Of a stretch of 64,000 bases of DNA, positions 57,109-64,000 are shown one piece after another. The position numbers were made by a program, and so were the translations under genes. The notes below the pieces were generated by a model. The model did no database searches. It was not told the DNA's origin and saw nothing but the letters and a program-made list of their open reading frames with translations. Source of the stretch: Roseovarius nanhaiticus (GTDB taxonomy: Bacteria > Pseudomonadota > Alphaproteobacteria > Rhodobacterales > Rhodobacteraceae); assembly GCF_900156535.1 (NCBI RefSeq), contig NZ_FTNV01000001.1, forward strand, positions 124,001-188,000. Reading direction: 5' to 3'. Each line of letters begins with the position of its first letter. The first letter of the stretch is position 1.

Positions 57109-57909
57109 ATGTCATTTTCGGTATCCGGCAAGACGGCCATCGTCACGGGCGGCGCCAACGGCATCGGCCTCGCCATCGGACGGCACCTGGCCGACAAAGG
57201 CGCGAACGTGATGTTCGCGGACATGGAAGAGGACACGCTGATCGAGCAGTTGGGCGAGAACCCCGAGGACGGCCCGATCCGCTTTTTCGCGGGCGATCTG
57301 CGTGAGAAGCTGACGCTCGCGAACCTTCTGTCGGCGACGATCGACGCGTTCGATTCGGTCGATATCCTGATCAACGCGTCGCGGCAGGTGGTGACATCGG
57401 ACTCGCTCAACCCCGATGACGACGCGGTCGAGCTGCTGCTTCAGCAGAACCTGATCACCGCTCTGCGTCTCAGTCAGCTGGTGGCCAAGCGCATGATCAA
57501 GCAGTCCGAGGGCGAGGAGACGCCGCAGGGCGGCGCGATCATCAACCTTTCGTCCATCGCAACCTGCCGCGCCAATCCCGATCTTCTGGCCTACGGGATC
57601 TCATCCGCGGCGATCGACCAGATGACCCGCTCGCTCGCCGTGACGCTGGCGCCGCATCGCATCCGGGTGAACGCGCTCGCCTTCGGCTCGGTCATGAGCC
57701 GGTCCTTGCAGGAAACACTCAAGGATCACGACGACTACCGCAACGATATCGAGCAGCACACACCCCTGGGCCGGATCGCCGCCTGCAGCGAGTTGGCGGA
57801 TGCGGTGCAGTTCTTGGCCAGTGAGGGCTCCGGCTTCATGACGGGGCAGATCATGACGCTGGACGGCGGCCGTTCACTGGTTGATCCTGTCTCGGCGCCG
57901 GCGCACTGA
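57109..57909 (+). CDS. SDR-family oxidoreductase with altered active site
   Basis: A 266-aa short-chain dehydrogenase fold. The NAD loop TGGANGIGLAIG is intact. The usual NNAG is ILINASR and the catalytic YxxxK reads YGISS, so the catalytic Lys is replaced by Ser; the upstream Ser in NLSSIA is kept. A classical NAD(P)H reductase activity is doubtful. It sits 17 bases before hemF, suggesting co-transcription. Confidence 0.8.
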   Translation: MSFSVSGKTAIVTGGANGIGLAIGRHLADKGANVMFADMEEDTLIEQLGENPEDGPIRFFAGDLREKLTLANLLSATIDAFDSVDILINASRQVVTSDSLNPDDDAVELLLQQNLITALRLSQLVAKRMIKQSEGEETPQGGAIINLSSIATCRANPDLLAYGISSAAIDQMTRSLAVTLAPHRIRVNALAFGSVMSRSLQETLKDHDDYRNDIEQHTPLGRIAACSELADAVQFLASEGSGFMTGQIMTLDGGRSLVDPVSAPAH

Positions 57910-57926
57910 CCAGGAAAGGGACACCC

Positions 57927-58817
57927 ATGACCGACGATTTCACCAATGAAAAGCGCCGCGCCGCCGAATGGTTTCGCACGTTGAGGGACCAGATCGTCGC
58001 CGCCTTCGAGGGGCTGGAAGATAGTCACGACACCGGGCCGCTGGCCGATGCCGCGCCAGGCCGGTTCGAGGTCAGCGAGACGCAGCGCAGCGCCGAGGAT
58101 GGCAGCGACGCGGGAGGCGGCCTGATGAGCGTGATGCGCGGCGGCCGCGTCTTTGAGAAGGTGGGCGTCAACGTGTCGGAAGTCTATGGCCAGCTGGGCG
58201 AGGGCGCGCAAAAGGCGATGGCCGCGCGCGGTGTGCCCGGCATGGAGAGCGATCCTAGTTTCTGGGCCAGCGGCATCAGTCTGGTGGCGCATATGCAAAA
58301 CCCGCATTGCCCCGCCGTTCACATGAATACGCGGATGTTCTGGACGCCGCACGCCTGGTGGTTCGGCGGCGGGTCTGACCTGAACCCGTGCATCGAATAC
58401 GAGGGCGACACCGCCCATTTCCACGCCGAGCAGCGCGCGCATCTCGACCCGCATGGTACGGATCTCTACCCCCGGCTCAAGGCGTGGGCGGACGAATATT
58501 TCTACATCCCGCACCGAAACCGCGCGCGCGGCGTCGGCGGCATCTTCATGGACGATCAGAACTCGGGCGATTGGGAGGCGGATTTTGCGCTGACCCAGGA
58601 TATCGGGCGCGCGTTTCTGCCGGCCTATCAGCCGCTGGTCGAAAAGCGGCGCGTGCAGACCTGGGACGAAGCCGACAAGGACGCGCAGCTGGTGCATCGC
58701 GGTCTTTATGCGGAATACAACCTTGTCTATGACCGGGGCACGAAATTCGGCCTCGCCACCGGGCATGACGCCAATGCGGTGCTGATGTCGCTGCCGCCCT
58801 TGGCGAAATGGGTCTAA
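57927..58817 (+). CDS. hemF: Coproporphyrinogen III oxidase, oxygen-dependent
   Basis: HemF (296 aa) converts coproporphyrinogen III to protoporphyrinogen IX. Typical segments are PAVHMNTRMF, WFGGGSDLNP and NLVYDRGTKFG. The TAA stop overlaps the TAG of the convergent EEP-fold gene (CTAA). Close to full family length. Confidence 0.96.
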   Translation: MTDDFTNEKRRAAEWFRTLRDQIVAAFEGLEDSHDTGPLADAAPGRFEVSETQRSAEDGSDAGGGLMSVMRGGRVFEKVGVNVSEVYGQLGEGAQKAMAARGVPGMESDPSFWASGISLVAHMQNPHCPAVHMNTRMFWTPHAWWFGGGSDLNPCIEYEGDTAHFHAEQRAHLDPHGTDLYPRLKAWADEYFYIPHRNRARGVGGIFMDDQNSGDWEADFALTQDIGRAFLPAYQPLVEKRRVQTWDEADKDAQLVHRGLYAEYNLVYDRGTKFGLATGHDANAVLMSLPPLAKWV

Positions 58818-59974
58818 GGCAGGGCCAAATTAACCCAGACGGGGCGATGACGGCTGGCCGCCGCCGCCACATCGGCCCGCGGCCCCTCCTGCGGCCAGGC
58901 AACACCCGCGTCCAGCACAGTCATGTCACGTGACGGCAGCACATAACCGACGCGCTGCATTGACGGGGTTACGCGCGGCCAATCGACAGTCGCCTCGCGC
59001 GGTGTTCCACCGGGGCGCCGTGGCCTCACGTCCTGCAAACGCGGGTCGCTCAACAGACCGCGTATCCCCGCTTCAATTCCTTCACCGCGCTGGGGATCCT
59101 GGTTGGCGTGTCCGACCAGAACAAAGCGCGCTTGAACCGCAGGCCCGAACGCGCCGTCCAGATAGTGCCGCCAGAATGTCAGCTGATCGTGGTTGCGCCG
59201 GCCATTCCGGTCCTCGGAGCCGTCGAAAACGGGCGGGCTGGCATGGAAGGCCAGAATCGTCACAGGTCCGTCCGGCGCCTGCACCGGCACCACCCAATGC
59301 GCCACATCCGCAAGCCGAAGAACGTCCAGCACCTCGGGGGCGAAATAAGAAACGCCATCCATTTGCGGAAGCAAGGCACCCGGAAGATCGCGCCACAGGA
59401 TCCCGCTGAGATCCTTGACGCCCGCCAAGTCGATCGGCCATCGCGACAGCAGCGCCATACCACCCTGCCCCGCGAAGGCGCCGTGTCCCTGCGCATCCTC
59501 AGGCTCGCCCAGACGCCCGTCCCGATCGAGATCAAGGCCGGTCCCGACTCCCGTATTCGGGCGTAACGCAAAAACAGTGGGGTAATCGAGCCCGCGCGCC
59601 GCGATCAGATCCCGCAGCGCGGCAAGTGCCAGATGGTCTAGATCGAAATCGACGTTTTGCAGCAGCAGGATATCGGCGCCCAGATCGGCAATGACCTGCG
59701 CCACGGCCTCGGCCTGATCGTCGCCCCGCAGAATGTCACGCAGCAAAAGGCCCGGCCCGTCACGCGAAAGATCGGTATTGTAGCTGGCCACACGCAATGC
59801 GGCACCCCAAGCTGGCGGCGCCAGCGCCAGCCAGATCAGGCACAGCGCAATCAGACCACCTGCAATGCATCCTCGGCCCGCGCATAGGCGCGCCGCCTTT
59901 TCGCGGAAATCAGCTCGGCCACCCGGTGCATGGCGATGCCGCGCATCACGAGGCTGGCTGGAAGAAAGGCCCAT
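58814..59974 (-). CDS. EEP-superfamily (endonuclease/exonuclease/phosphatase) protein, degenerate active site
   Basis: A secreted-type protein of about 385 aa: a hydrophobic signal (ALCLIWLALAPPAWGA) then the EEP start RVASYNTD. Three family acidic positions are changed: LQ-E is LQ-N (LQNVDFD), G-D-FN is GHAN, and SDHRPV is SRHRPV. So it may bind but not hydrolyse phosphate substrates. The start is unresolved: ATG at 59974 runs inside the next gene, while a CTG at 59854 would overlap that gene's stop (CTGA) and give a bare signal peptide. Confidence 0.75.
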   Translation of the reverse strand: MGLSSSQPRDARHRHAPGGRADFREKAARLCAGRGCIAGGLIALCLIWLALAPPAWGAALRVASYNTDLSRDGPGLLLRDILRGDDQAEAVAQVIADLGADILLLQNVDFDLDHLALAALRDLIAARGLDYPTVFALRPNTGVGTGLDLDRDGRLGEPEDAQGHGAFAGQGGMALLSRWPIDLAGVKDLSGILWRDLPGALLPQMDGVSYFAPEVLDVLRLADVAHWVVPVQAPDGPVTILAFHASPPVFDGSEDRNGRRNHDQLTFWRHYLDGAFGPAVQARFVLVGHANQDPQRGEGIEAGIRGLLSDPRLQDVRPRRPGGTPREATVDWPRVTPSMQRVGYVLPSRDMTVLDAGVAWPQEGPRADVAAAASRHRPVWVNLALP

Positions 59975-60687
59975 CCCGAAATCACCCAAATCAAGGTCTG
60001 CGGCGTGACATGCGTTTCGGTTTCGACCACGCCCTGCATCACCGCAACAATCGCTGGGAGCAAGAATGGCAGCACGAAGCCTAAAGATAGGTTAATGCCG
60101 GCTTCACGCTGAAGTTTCTGCACCACGTCGCCGCCCCGCGTCGGATCGAACATCGGCAGGTTCATCCAGACATTGAACGCGCCGCGCCGCACGGGCCAGC
60201 CCAGCACCCTTACGATCACAACGAAAAGGAGGATTGTCAGTAGCGAGACGCCATAGCTGAGCCCCGCCGCACTGCGGACGAGGTCGACCAGTGAGTCGGG
60301 CGCATCTGCAGGCAGCAGCAGGACGACCTGGCGGACGGGTGAATACGGAAAGTCGAGAGTAGCACCAATCGCGCGCGCCCAATCAGCAAACAGCAGTGTC
60401 AGTGAGCCAGGGTTTTCACCGCTGCGAACGATGTTCGACAGAAGTATGACGACACTCGCAAGCGCGATGAACTTGATGCGATTGTAGGGTGCGGCAAAAC
60501 GGAACTCGAGGATGCTGGGCGATTCTACGGCATATTCCGAGAACACCAAAAGGCCCGCGAGAAGGGCGATGAGAAGAATGATCTGACTGGCCTCACGGGC
60601 AGCACCGTCCACCATCAAGGATGGCAGGGCGATCAAAATAGCCACCGATACGGCGCGCACAGCAGCGCCTACGACATGTGATACCAC
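59851..60687 (-). CDS. Uncharacterised integral membrane protein
   Basis: A 278-aa protein with about six hydrophobic helices, no catalytic motif, and a basic C-terminal tail (SAKRRRAYARAED). I do not recognise the family. The start is GTG at 60687, since no ATG lies near. It is followed by the EEP-fold gene with a small overlap, suggesting a coupled membrane/secreted pair. Confidence 0.7.
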   Translation of the reverse strand: MVSHVVGAAVRAVSVAILIALPSLMVDGAAREASQIILLIALLAGLLVFSEYAVESPSILEFRFAAPYNRIKFIALASVVILLSNIVRSGENPGSLTLLFADWARAIGATLDFPYSPVRQVVLLLPADAPDSLVDLVRSAAGLSYGVSLLTILLFVVIVRVLGWPVRRGAFNVWMNLPMFDPTRGGDVVQKLQREAGINLSLGFVLPFLLPAIVAVMQGVVETETHVTPQTLIWVISGWAFLPASLVMRGIAMHRVAELISAKRRRAYARAEDALQVV

Positions 60688-61001
60688 TGCCCGATCCCTT
60701 CAACTTGGCCTGCCACGATACGATGCCGCGGCGTTGTCCCAACTTGATCCCGCTCTTTATGGCGGTATGCCTCAATTGTGCCTTGATCTTGCCTTGTTTC
60801 CGCGGGGCGCTCAACAATTTGCGCAGCATTTCCACGCGCTTGGCGCGATGCGTTAAAGTAGTGATGCGCGGTTGCATCACGTTGCATGGAGGAAATTGGC
60901 ACAGAATGTGCGCGCCACCAGATATGGGTGTTGCCTAAGATGCACCCACTAGGGGCCCGCTATCGGTCCGCGTTAAGCGGACCGATGAGGCATTTTGCAG
61001 G
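60688..61001. other. Intergenic region with hairpins between membrane protein and leuD
   Basis: About 314 bases. It contains a 7-bp inverted repeat at 60861-60880 (GTGATGC/GCATCAC) and a 10-bp hairpin at 60962-60986 (GTTAA loop) just past the leuD stop, without a T run. The second could end leuD transcription. No gene is supported. Confidence 0.5.
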
Positions 61002-61607
61002 TCAGACCCAAGGGCGCTGCGCGCTCGCGCTGGCCTCGAACGTGTCGATCGACGCTGCTTTCTCAAGCGTCAGGCCGATATCGTCCAGACCTTCCAGCAG
61101 GCAATGCTTCTTGAACGCGTCGATCTCAAACGCGATCTCATCACCTTCGGAGGTGGTCACGGTCTGTGCCTCCAGATCCACCTCGATCCGCGCGTTCGCG
61201 CCCTTTTGCGCCTCGGCCATCAGCAGATCGACCTCGCTTTGCGGCAGGGCGATGGGCAGGATGCCGTTCTTGAAACAGTTGTTGTAGAAGATGTCGGCAA
61301 AGCTGGGCGCGATGACGCAGCGGATGCCAAAATCCTTGATCGCCCAGGGCGCATGCTCGCGGCTGGAGCCACAGCCGAAATTGTCGCCCGCAACGAGGAT
61401 CTCGGCCTCGCGATAGGCGGGTTTGTTCAGCACGAAATCAGGGATTTCGTTGCCGTCATCGTCATAGCGCATCTCGTCAAACAGGTTCACGCCAAGGCCC
61501 GAGCGCTTGATCGTTTTCAGAAATTGCTTGGGGATGATCATGTCGGTGTCGATGTTGATCATCGGCATGGGCGCGGCGATACCGCTGATCTTGGTGAACT
61601 TTTCCAT
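61002..61607 (-). CDS. leuD: 3-isopropylmalate dehydratase small subunit
   Basis: LeuD (201 aa) is the small subunit of isopropylmalate isomerase. It shows [13 protein letters not shown] and the [14 protein letters not shown] signature. The ATG at 61607 fits the family; an extension to 61667 was rejected. Works with LeuC at 61925, from which it is separated by a small gene on the other strand. Confidence 0.96.
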   Translation of the reverse strand: MEKFTKISGIAAPMPMINIDTDMIIPKQFLKTIKRSGLGVNLFDEMRYDDDGNEIPDFVLNKPAYREAEILVAGDNFGCGSSREHAPWAIKDFGIRCVIAPSFADIFYNNCFKNGILPIALPQSEVDLLMAEAQKGANARIEVDLEAQTVTTSEGDEIAFEIDAFKKHCLLEGLDDIGLTLEKAASIDTFEASASAQRPWV

Positions 61608-61694
61608 CGGTTTATCCTTGTACAGGGGCCACCTTGCCGGAACCCGGACTTGGCGGCAGACGTTCACATGCGGAACGCCAAAAGAGGAAGCATC

Positions 61695-61907
61695 ATGTCA
61701 TATATCGAAGGCACGAACGTCGAGTGGGACTGGGGCAACGGCACCGGGACCGGCAAGGTGACCAAGGTTTATACGCAAAAGATCACGCTCAAGATCGACG
61801 GCGCCGAAGTGACGCGCGACGCGTCCGAGGATGAACCAGCCTACCGCATCGAACAGGATGACGGGGACGAGGTTCTTAAATCGCACAGCGAGCTGCGCAA
61901 ATCCTGA
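61695..61907 (+). CDS. DUF2945 (TUDOR-like) small protein
   Basis: A 70-aa protein starting [16 protein letters not shown] with a conserved [14 protein letters not shown] stretch. This matches DUF2945 / hypervirulence-associated TUDOR domain. GAGGAAG precedes the ATG. It sits on the opposite strand between leuD and leuC. Function unknown. Confidence 0.82.
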   Translation: MSYIEGTNVEWDWGNGTGTGKVTKVYTQKITLKIDGAEVTRDASEDEPAYRIEQDDGDEVLKSHSELRKS

Positions 61908-61924
61908 GGGCGCGCCGCCAGCCA

Positions 61925-63328
61925 TCACATCATCTCGCGCACATCGGTGAGGCGGCCCGTTATCGCCGCCGCCGCCGCCATCGCGGGTGACATCAGGTGC
62001 GTACGTCCGCCGCGTCCCTGACGGCCCTCGAAGTTGCGGTTTGACGTTGCGGCACAGCGCTCGCCCGGCGAAAGCTGATCGGGGTTCATCGCGAGGCACA
62101 TGGAGCAGCCCGCGAGGCGCCACTCGAAGCCTGCCTCAATGAAGATATCGGCCAGGCCTTCTTCCTCGGCCTGCGCGCGCACCAGGCCCGAACCGGGGAC
62201 GATCATGGCCCGCAATCCGTCCTTGATTTTCTTGCCCTTCAAGATCGCGGCGGCAGCGCGCAGATCCTCGATCCGGCCGTTCGTGCAAGAGCCGATAAAG
62301 ACCGTATCGATCTCGACCTCGGTCAGAGGTGTTCCGGCGGTCAGCCCCATATAGTCGAGCGAGCGCTGCGCCGCGTCCACCTTGCCGCCCGAGAAGTCGG
62401 AAGCGGCAGGAACCTTGGCGGTGATCGGCAGAACATCCTCGGGGCTGGTGCCCCAGGTCACGACCGGCGCGATATCCTCGCCCTTGAGCGTCACGACCTT
62501 GTCCCAATGCGCGTCGTCGTCTGAATAAAGCGTCTTCCACCACGCGAGCGCGGCTTCCCACTGCGCGCCCTTGGGCGCATGCGGGCGGCCCATGCAATAC
62601 TCAAACGTCTTCTCATCCGGTGCAATCAGGCCGGCGCGCGCGCCGCCCTCGATCGCCATGTTGCAGACGGTCATGCGGCCTTCCATCGACAGATCGCGAA
62701 TGGCCTCGCCGCAATACTCGATGACATAGCCGGTGCCGCCCGCCGTTCCGGTCTCGCCAATCACGCTGAGGGTGATGTCCTTGGCAGTGACGCCCGGCGC
62801 GAGCTTGCCGGTGATCTCGACCTTCATGTTCTTGCCCTTACGCTGGATCAGCGTCTGGGTGGCAAGAACATGCTCAACCTCGGAGGTACCGATACCATGC
62901 GCCAACGCCCCGAAGGCGCCATGCGTCGCGGTATGGCTATCGCCGCAAACGACGGTCATGCCGGGCAAGGTCCAGCCCTGCTCGGGGCCGACGATATGCA
63001 CGATGCCCTGCCGCACGTCCGAAACGGGGTAGTAGTGGATCCCGAAATCGGCGGCGTTCTTGTCCAGCGCCTCAACTTGAATCTTGCTCTCGGGGTTCTC
63101 GATTCCCTTGGCGCGGTCCAGCGTCGTCGGCACGTTGTGATCCGGCACGGCGATGGTCTTGTCCGGCGCACGTACAGTGCGGCCCGTCATGCGCAGCCCC
63201 TCAAAGGCCTGCGGGCTTGTCACCTCATGAACGAGGTGGCGGTCAATATAAAGAAGGCAGGTGCCATCCTCGGCTTCGTGCACGAGATGCGCATCCCAGA
63301 TCTTGTCATAGAGCGTCTTGGGGGACAT
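61925..63328 (-). CDS. leuC: 3-isopropylmalate dehydratase large subunit
   Basis: LeuC (467 aa) is an aconitase-superfamily 4Fe-4S enzyme. It shows [18 protein letters not shown], the cluster-binding cysteine regions SCTNGR and [10 protein letters not shown], and LEA-type ending [10 protein letters not shown]. With LeuD it isomerises 2- and 3-isopropylmalate for leucine synthesis. Confidence 0.97.
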   Translation of the reverse strand: MSPKTLYDKIWDAHLVHEAEDGTCLLYIDRHLVHEVTSPQAFEGLRMTGRTVRAPDKTIAVPDHNVPTTLDRAKGIENPESKIQVEALDKNAADFGIHYYPVSDVRQGIVHIVGPEQGWTLPGMTVVCGDSHTATHGAFGALAHGIGTSEVEHVLATQTLIQRKGKNMKVEITGKLAPGVTAKDITLSVIGETGTAGGTGYVIEYCGEAIRDLSMEGRMTVCNMAIEGGARAGLIAPDEKTFEYCMGRPHAPKGAQWEAALAWWKTLYSDDDAHWDKVVTLKGEDIAPVVTWGTSPEDVLPITAKVPAASDFSGGKVDAAQRSLDYMGLTAGTPLTEVEIDTVFIGSCTNGRIEDLRAAAAILKGKKIKDGLRAMIVPGSGLVRAQAEEEGLADIFIEAGFEWRLAGCSMCLAMNPDQLSPGERCAATSNRNFEGRQGRGGRTHLMSPAMAAAAAITGRLTDVREMM

Positions 63329-63635
63329 AGGTCCTCTCCCATATTGTCAGAATGTGAAAGCAGTGAGCAGGCAAATGCCCGTCATAGGTGCGCAAGCACA
63401 GAGAGGGACGCGCCGAAGAACCGCCAAGGAAGGCGCGATCTGTCGTCCATGTCGATAATCTTTTTCATACGGACGAGATACTACCTGCGCCGCACGGTCG
63501 CAAGTGCGCCGGAAGGCGCATAATGCCGCCAGCAGGGCATGCATTCGGTCGAAATGCGAGTATTTTTGCCAAGATGAAAGCATAAGCGCCGCGCCTCTGC
63601 TTTTTCTTGGTGGCAAATACTCAAATCCCGCAAGC
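63329..63635. other. Intergenic region with a long imperfect dyad between leuC and response regulator
   Basis: About 307 bases. GAGTATTTTTGCC at 63558 pairs with GGCAAATACTC ending at 63622, bracketing 36 bases. It may act as a terminator-like stem for the response regulator or a repeat; the same AAATACTC word follows the MFS gene near 24840. The leuC promoter should lie in the first part. No gene seen. Confidence 0.45.
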
Positions 63636-64000
63636 TCAATCGGGCGCCAACATATAGCCCTCGCCGCGCACCGTCTGCAGGTAGCGGGGCTGTTTCGGAT
63701 CCGCCTCGATCTTGCGCCGCAGCCGCGTGATCTGAACGTCGATGGCGCGCTCCTGCGCCTGGCCGCGGTCGCGTCCCAGATCCTCGACCAATTTCGAACG
63801 GGTAACGGGCTGACGCAGGCTTTGGGAAAAGATGCGCATGAGCTGCGTCTCGGTCGCGGTGAGGCGGACCGGCTCTCCACCCTTGGTCAACTCTGCGCGC
63901 TCCATATCGTAGCGCACGGGGCCGAGCGTCAGGATCTTGGGCGCGGTGCCTTCCGCTTCGGGCTCGGGCATGCGGCGCAGGATGGCGTTGATCCGCAAGA
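63636..64000 (-). CDS. OmpR-family response regulator, C-terminal part (cut by window edge)
   Basis: Only the last ~120 residues are in the window, so the receiver domain is missing. The winged helix of the OmpR/PhoB type is clear: LTLGPVRYDMERAELTKGG, then VTRSKLVEDLGR and RRKIEADPKQPRYLQTVRGEGYML. The gene continues upstream past 64000. The cognate kinase is not visible. Confidence 0.88.
   Translation of the reverse strand, partial: LRINAILRRMPEPEAEGTAPKILTLGPVRYDMERAELTKGGEPVRLTATETQLMRIFSQSLRQPVTRSKLVEDLGRDRGQAQERAIDVQITRLRRKIEADPKQPRYLQTVRGEGYMLAPD

Overview
The window is high-GC, gene-dense DNA from an alphaproteobacterium, almost certainly a member of the Rhodobacteraceae (Roseobacter group). 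The evidence is a petABC (fbcFBC) cytochrome bc1 operon whose cytochrome c1 carries the extra cysteine-containing insertion typical of Rhodobacter, a TIGR02300/FYDLN protein, many ATGA-coupled gene pairs, TRAP/TTT-like and peptide-type uptake systems with GntR regulators, and partial cobalamin genes (cobA, cobK) scattered among housekeeping genes.

Layout. 1-7.6 kb: petC, petB and petA, an outer-membrane beta-barrel gene, a GST, a PaiB-like flavin protein, then mtaB and dapF, and a tRNA-Lys. 7.6-18.5 kb: a catabolic block with a tripartite tricarboxylate transporter (tctCBA) behind a ThDP-dependent enzyme, its divergent GntR regulator, a gamma-glutamyltransferase-like protein, a VOC protein, an EamA exporter and a non-pyrrolysine MttB-family methyltransferase. 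18.5-31 kb: housekeeping genes (cysS, cimA, a squalene/phytoene-synthase-like gene, cobA, an MFS, an esterase, an alkA-type glycosylase, cobK, uvrB) and tRNA-Thr. 31-33.7 kb: a four-gene phospholipid operon (acyltransferase, CdsA-like, small membrane protein, CDP-alcohol phosphotransferase). 33.7-46 kb: a divergent catabolic locus with a peptide/nickel-class ABC importer and a GntR regulator on the minus strand, and on the plus strand an acetylpolyamine-amidohydrolase-like HDAC enzyme, a ThDP enzyme, an M20 deacylase, an APH-type kinase and a class III PLP enzyme, four of the five tightly coupled. 46-64 kb: two MFS transporters, a CDF metal exporter, tRNA-Ala, a zinc metallopeptidase, a third GntR, accA, LysE/Lrp, zapE, clpS, an RsmC-like methyltransferase, an SDR, hemF, a degenerate EEP protein, leuD/leuC and the C-terminal part of an OmpR-type response regulator cut by the window edge.

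The most interesting stretch is the 33.7-46 kb locus. A perfect 19-bp palindrome lies just upstream of the GntR start, between the regulator and the plus-strand operon, and the enzyme set (deacetylase, second deacylase, kinase, PLP phospho-lyase-like enzyme, ThDP lyase) reads as a route for an N-acylated amine or hydroxy-amino compound that is imported, deacylated, phosphorylated and eliminated. The substrate is not known from the sequence. Other points: each of the three GntR genes has its own short palindrome at its 5' end; the DapF second catalytic Cys reads as Ser; an SDR and an EEP-fold protein lack key catalytic residues; the 3' third of cysS has a different base composition and abuts a strongly structured GC-rich element before cimA that can pair with the cimA ribosome-binding site; and three convergent gene pairs share overlapping stop codons. 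No CRISPR array, prophage or insertion sequence was seen.
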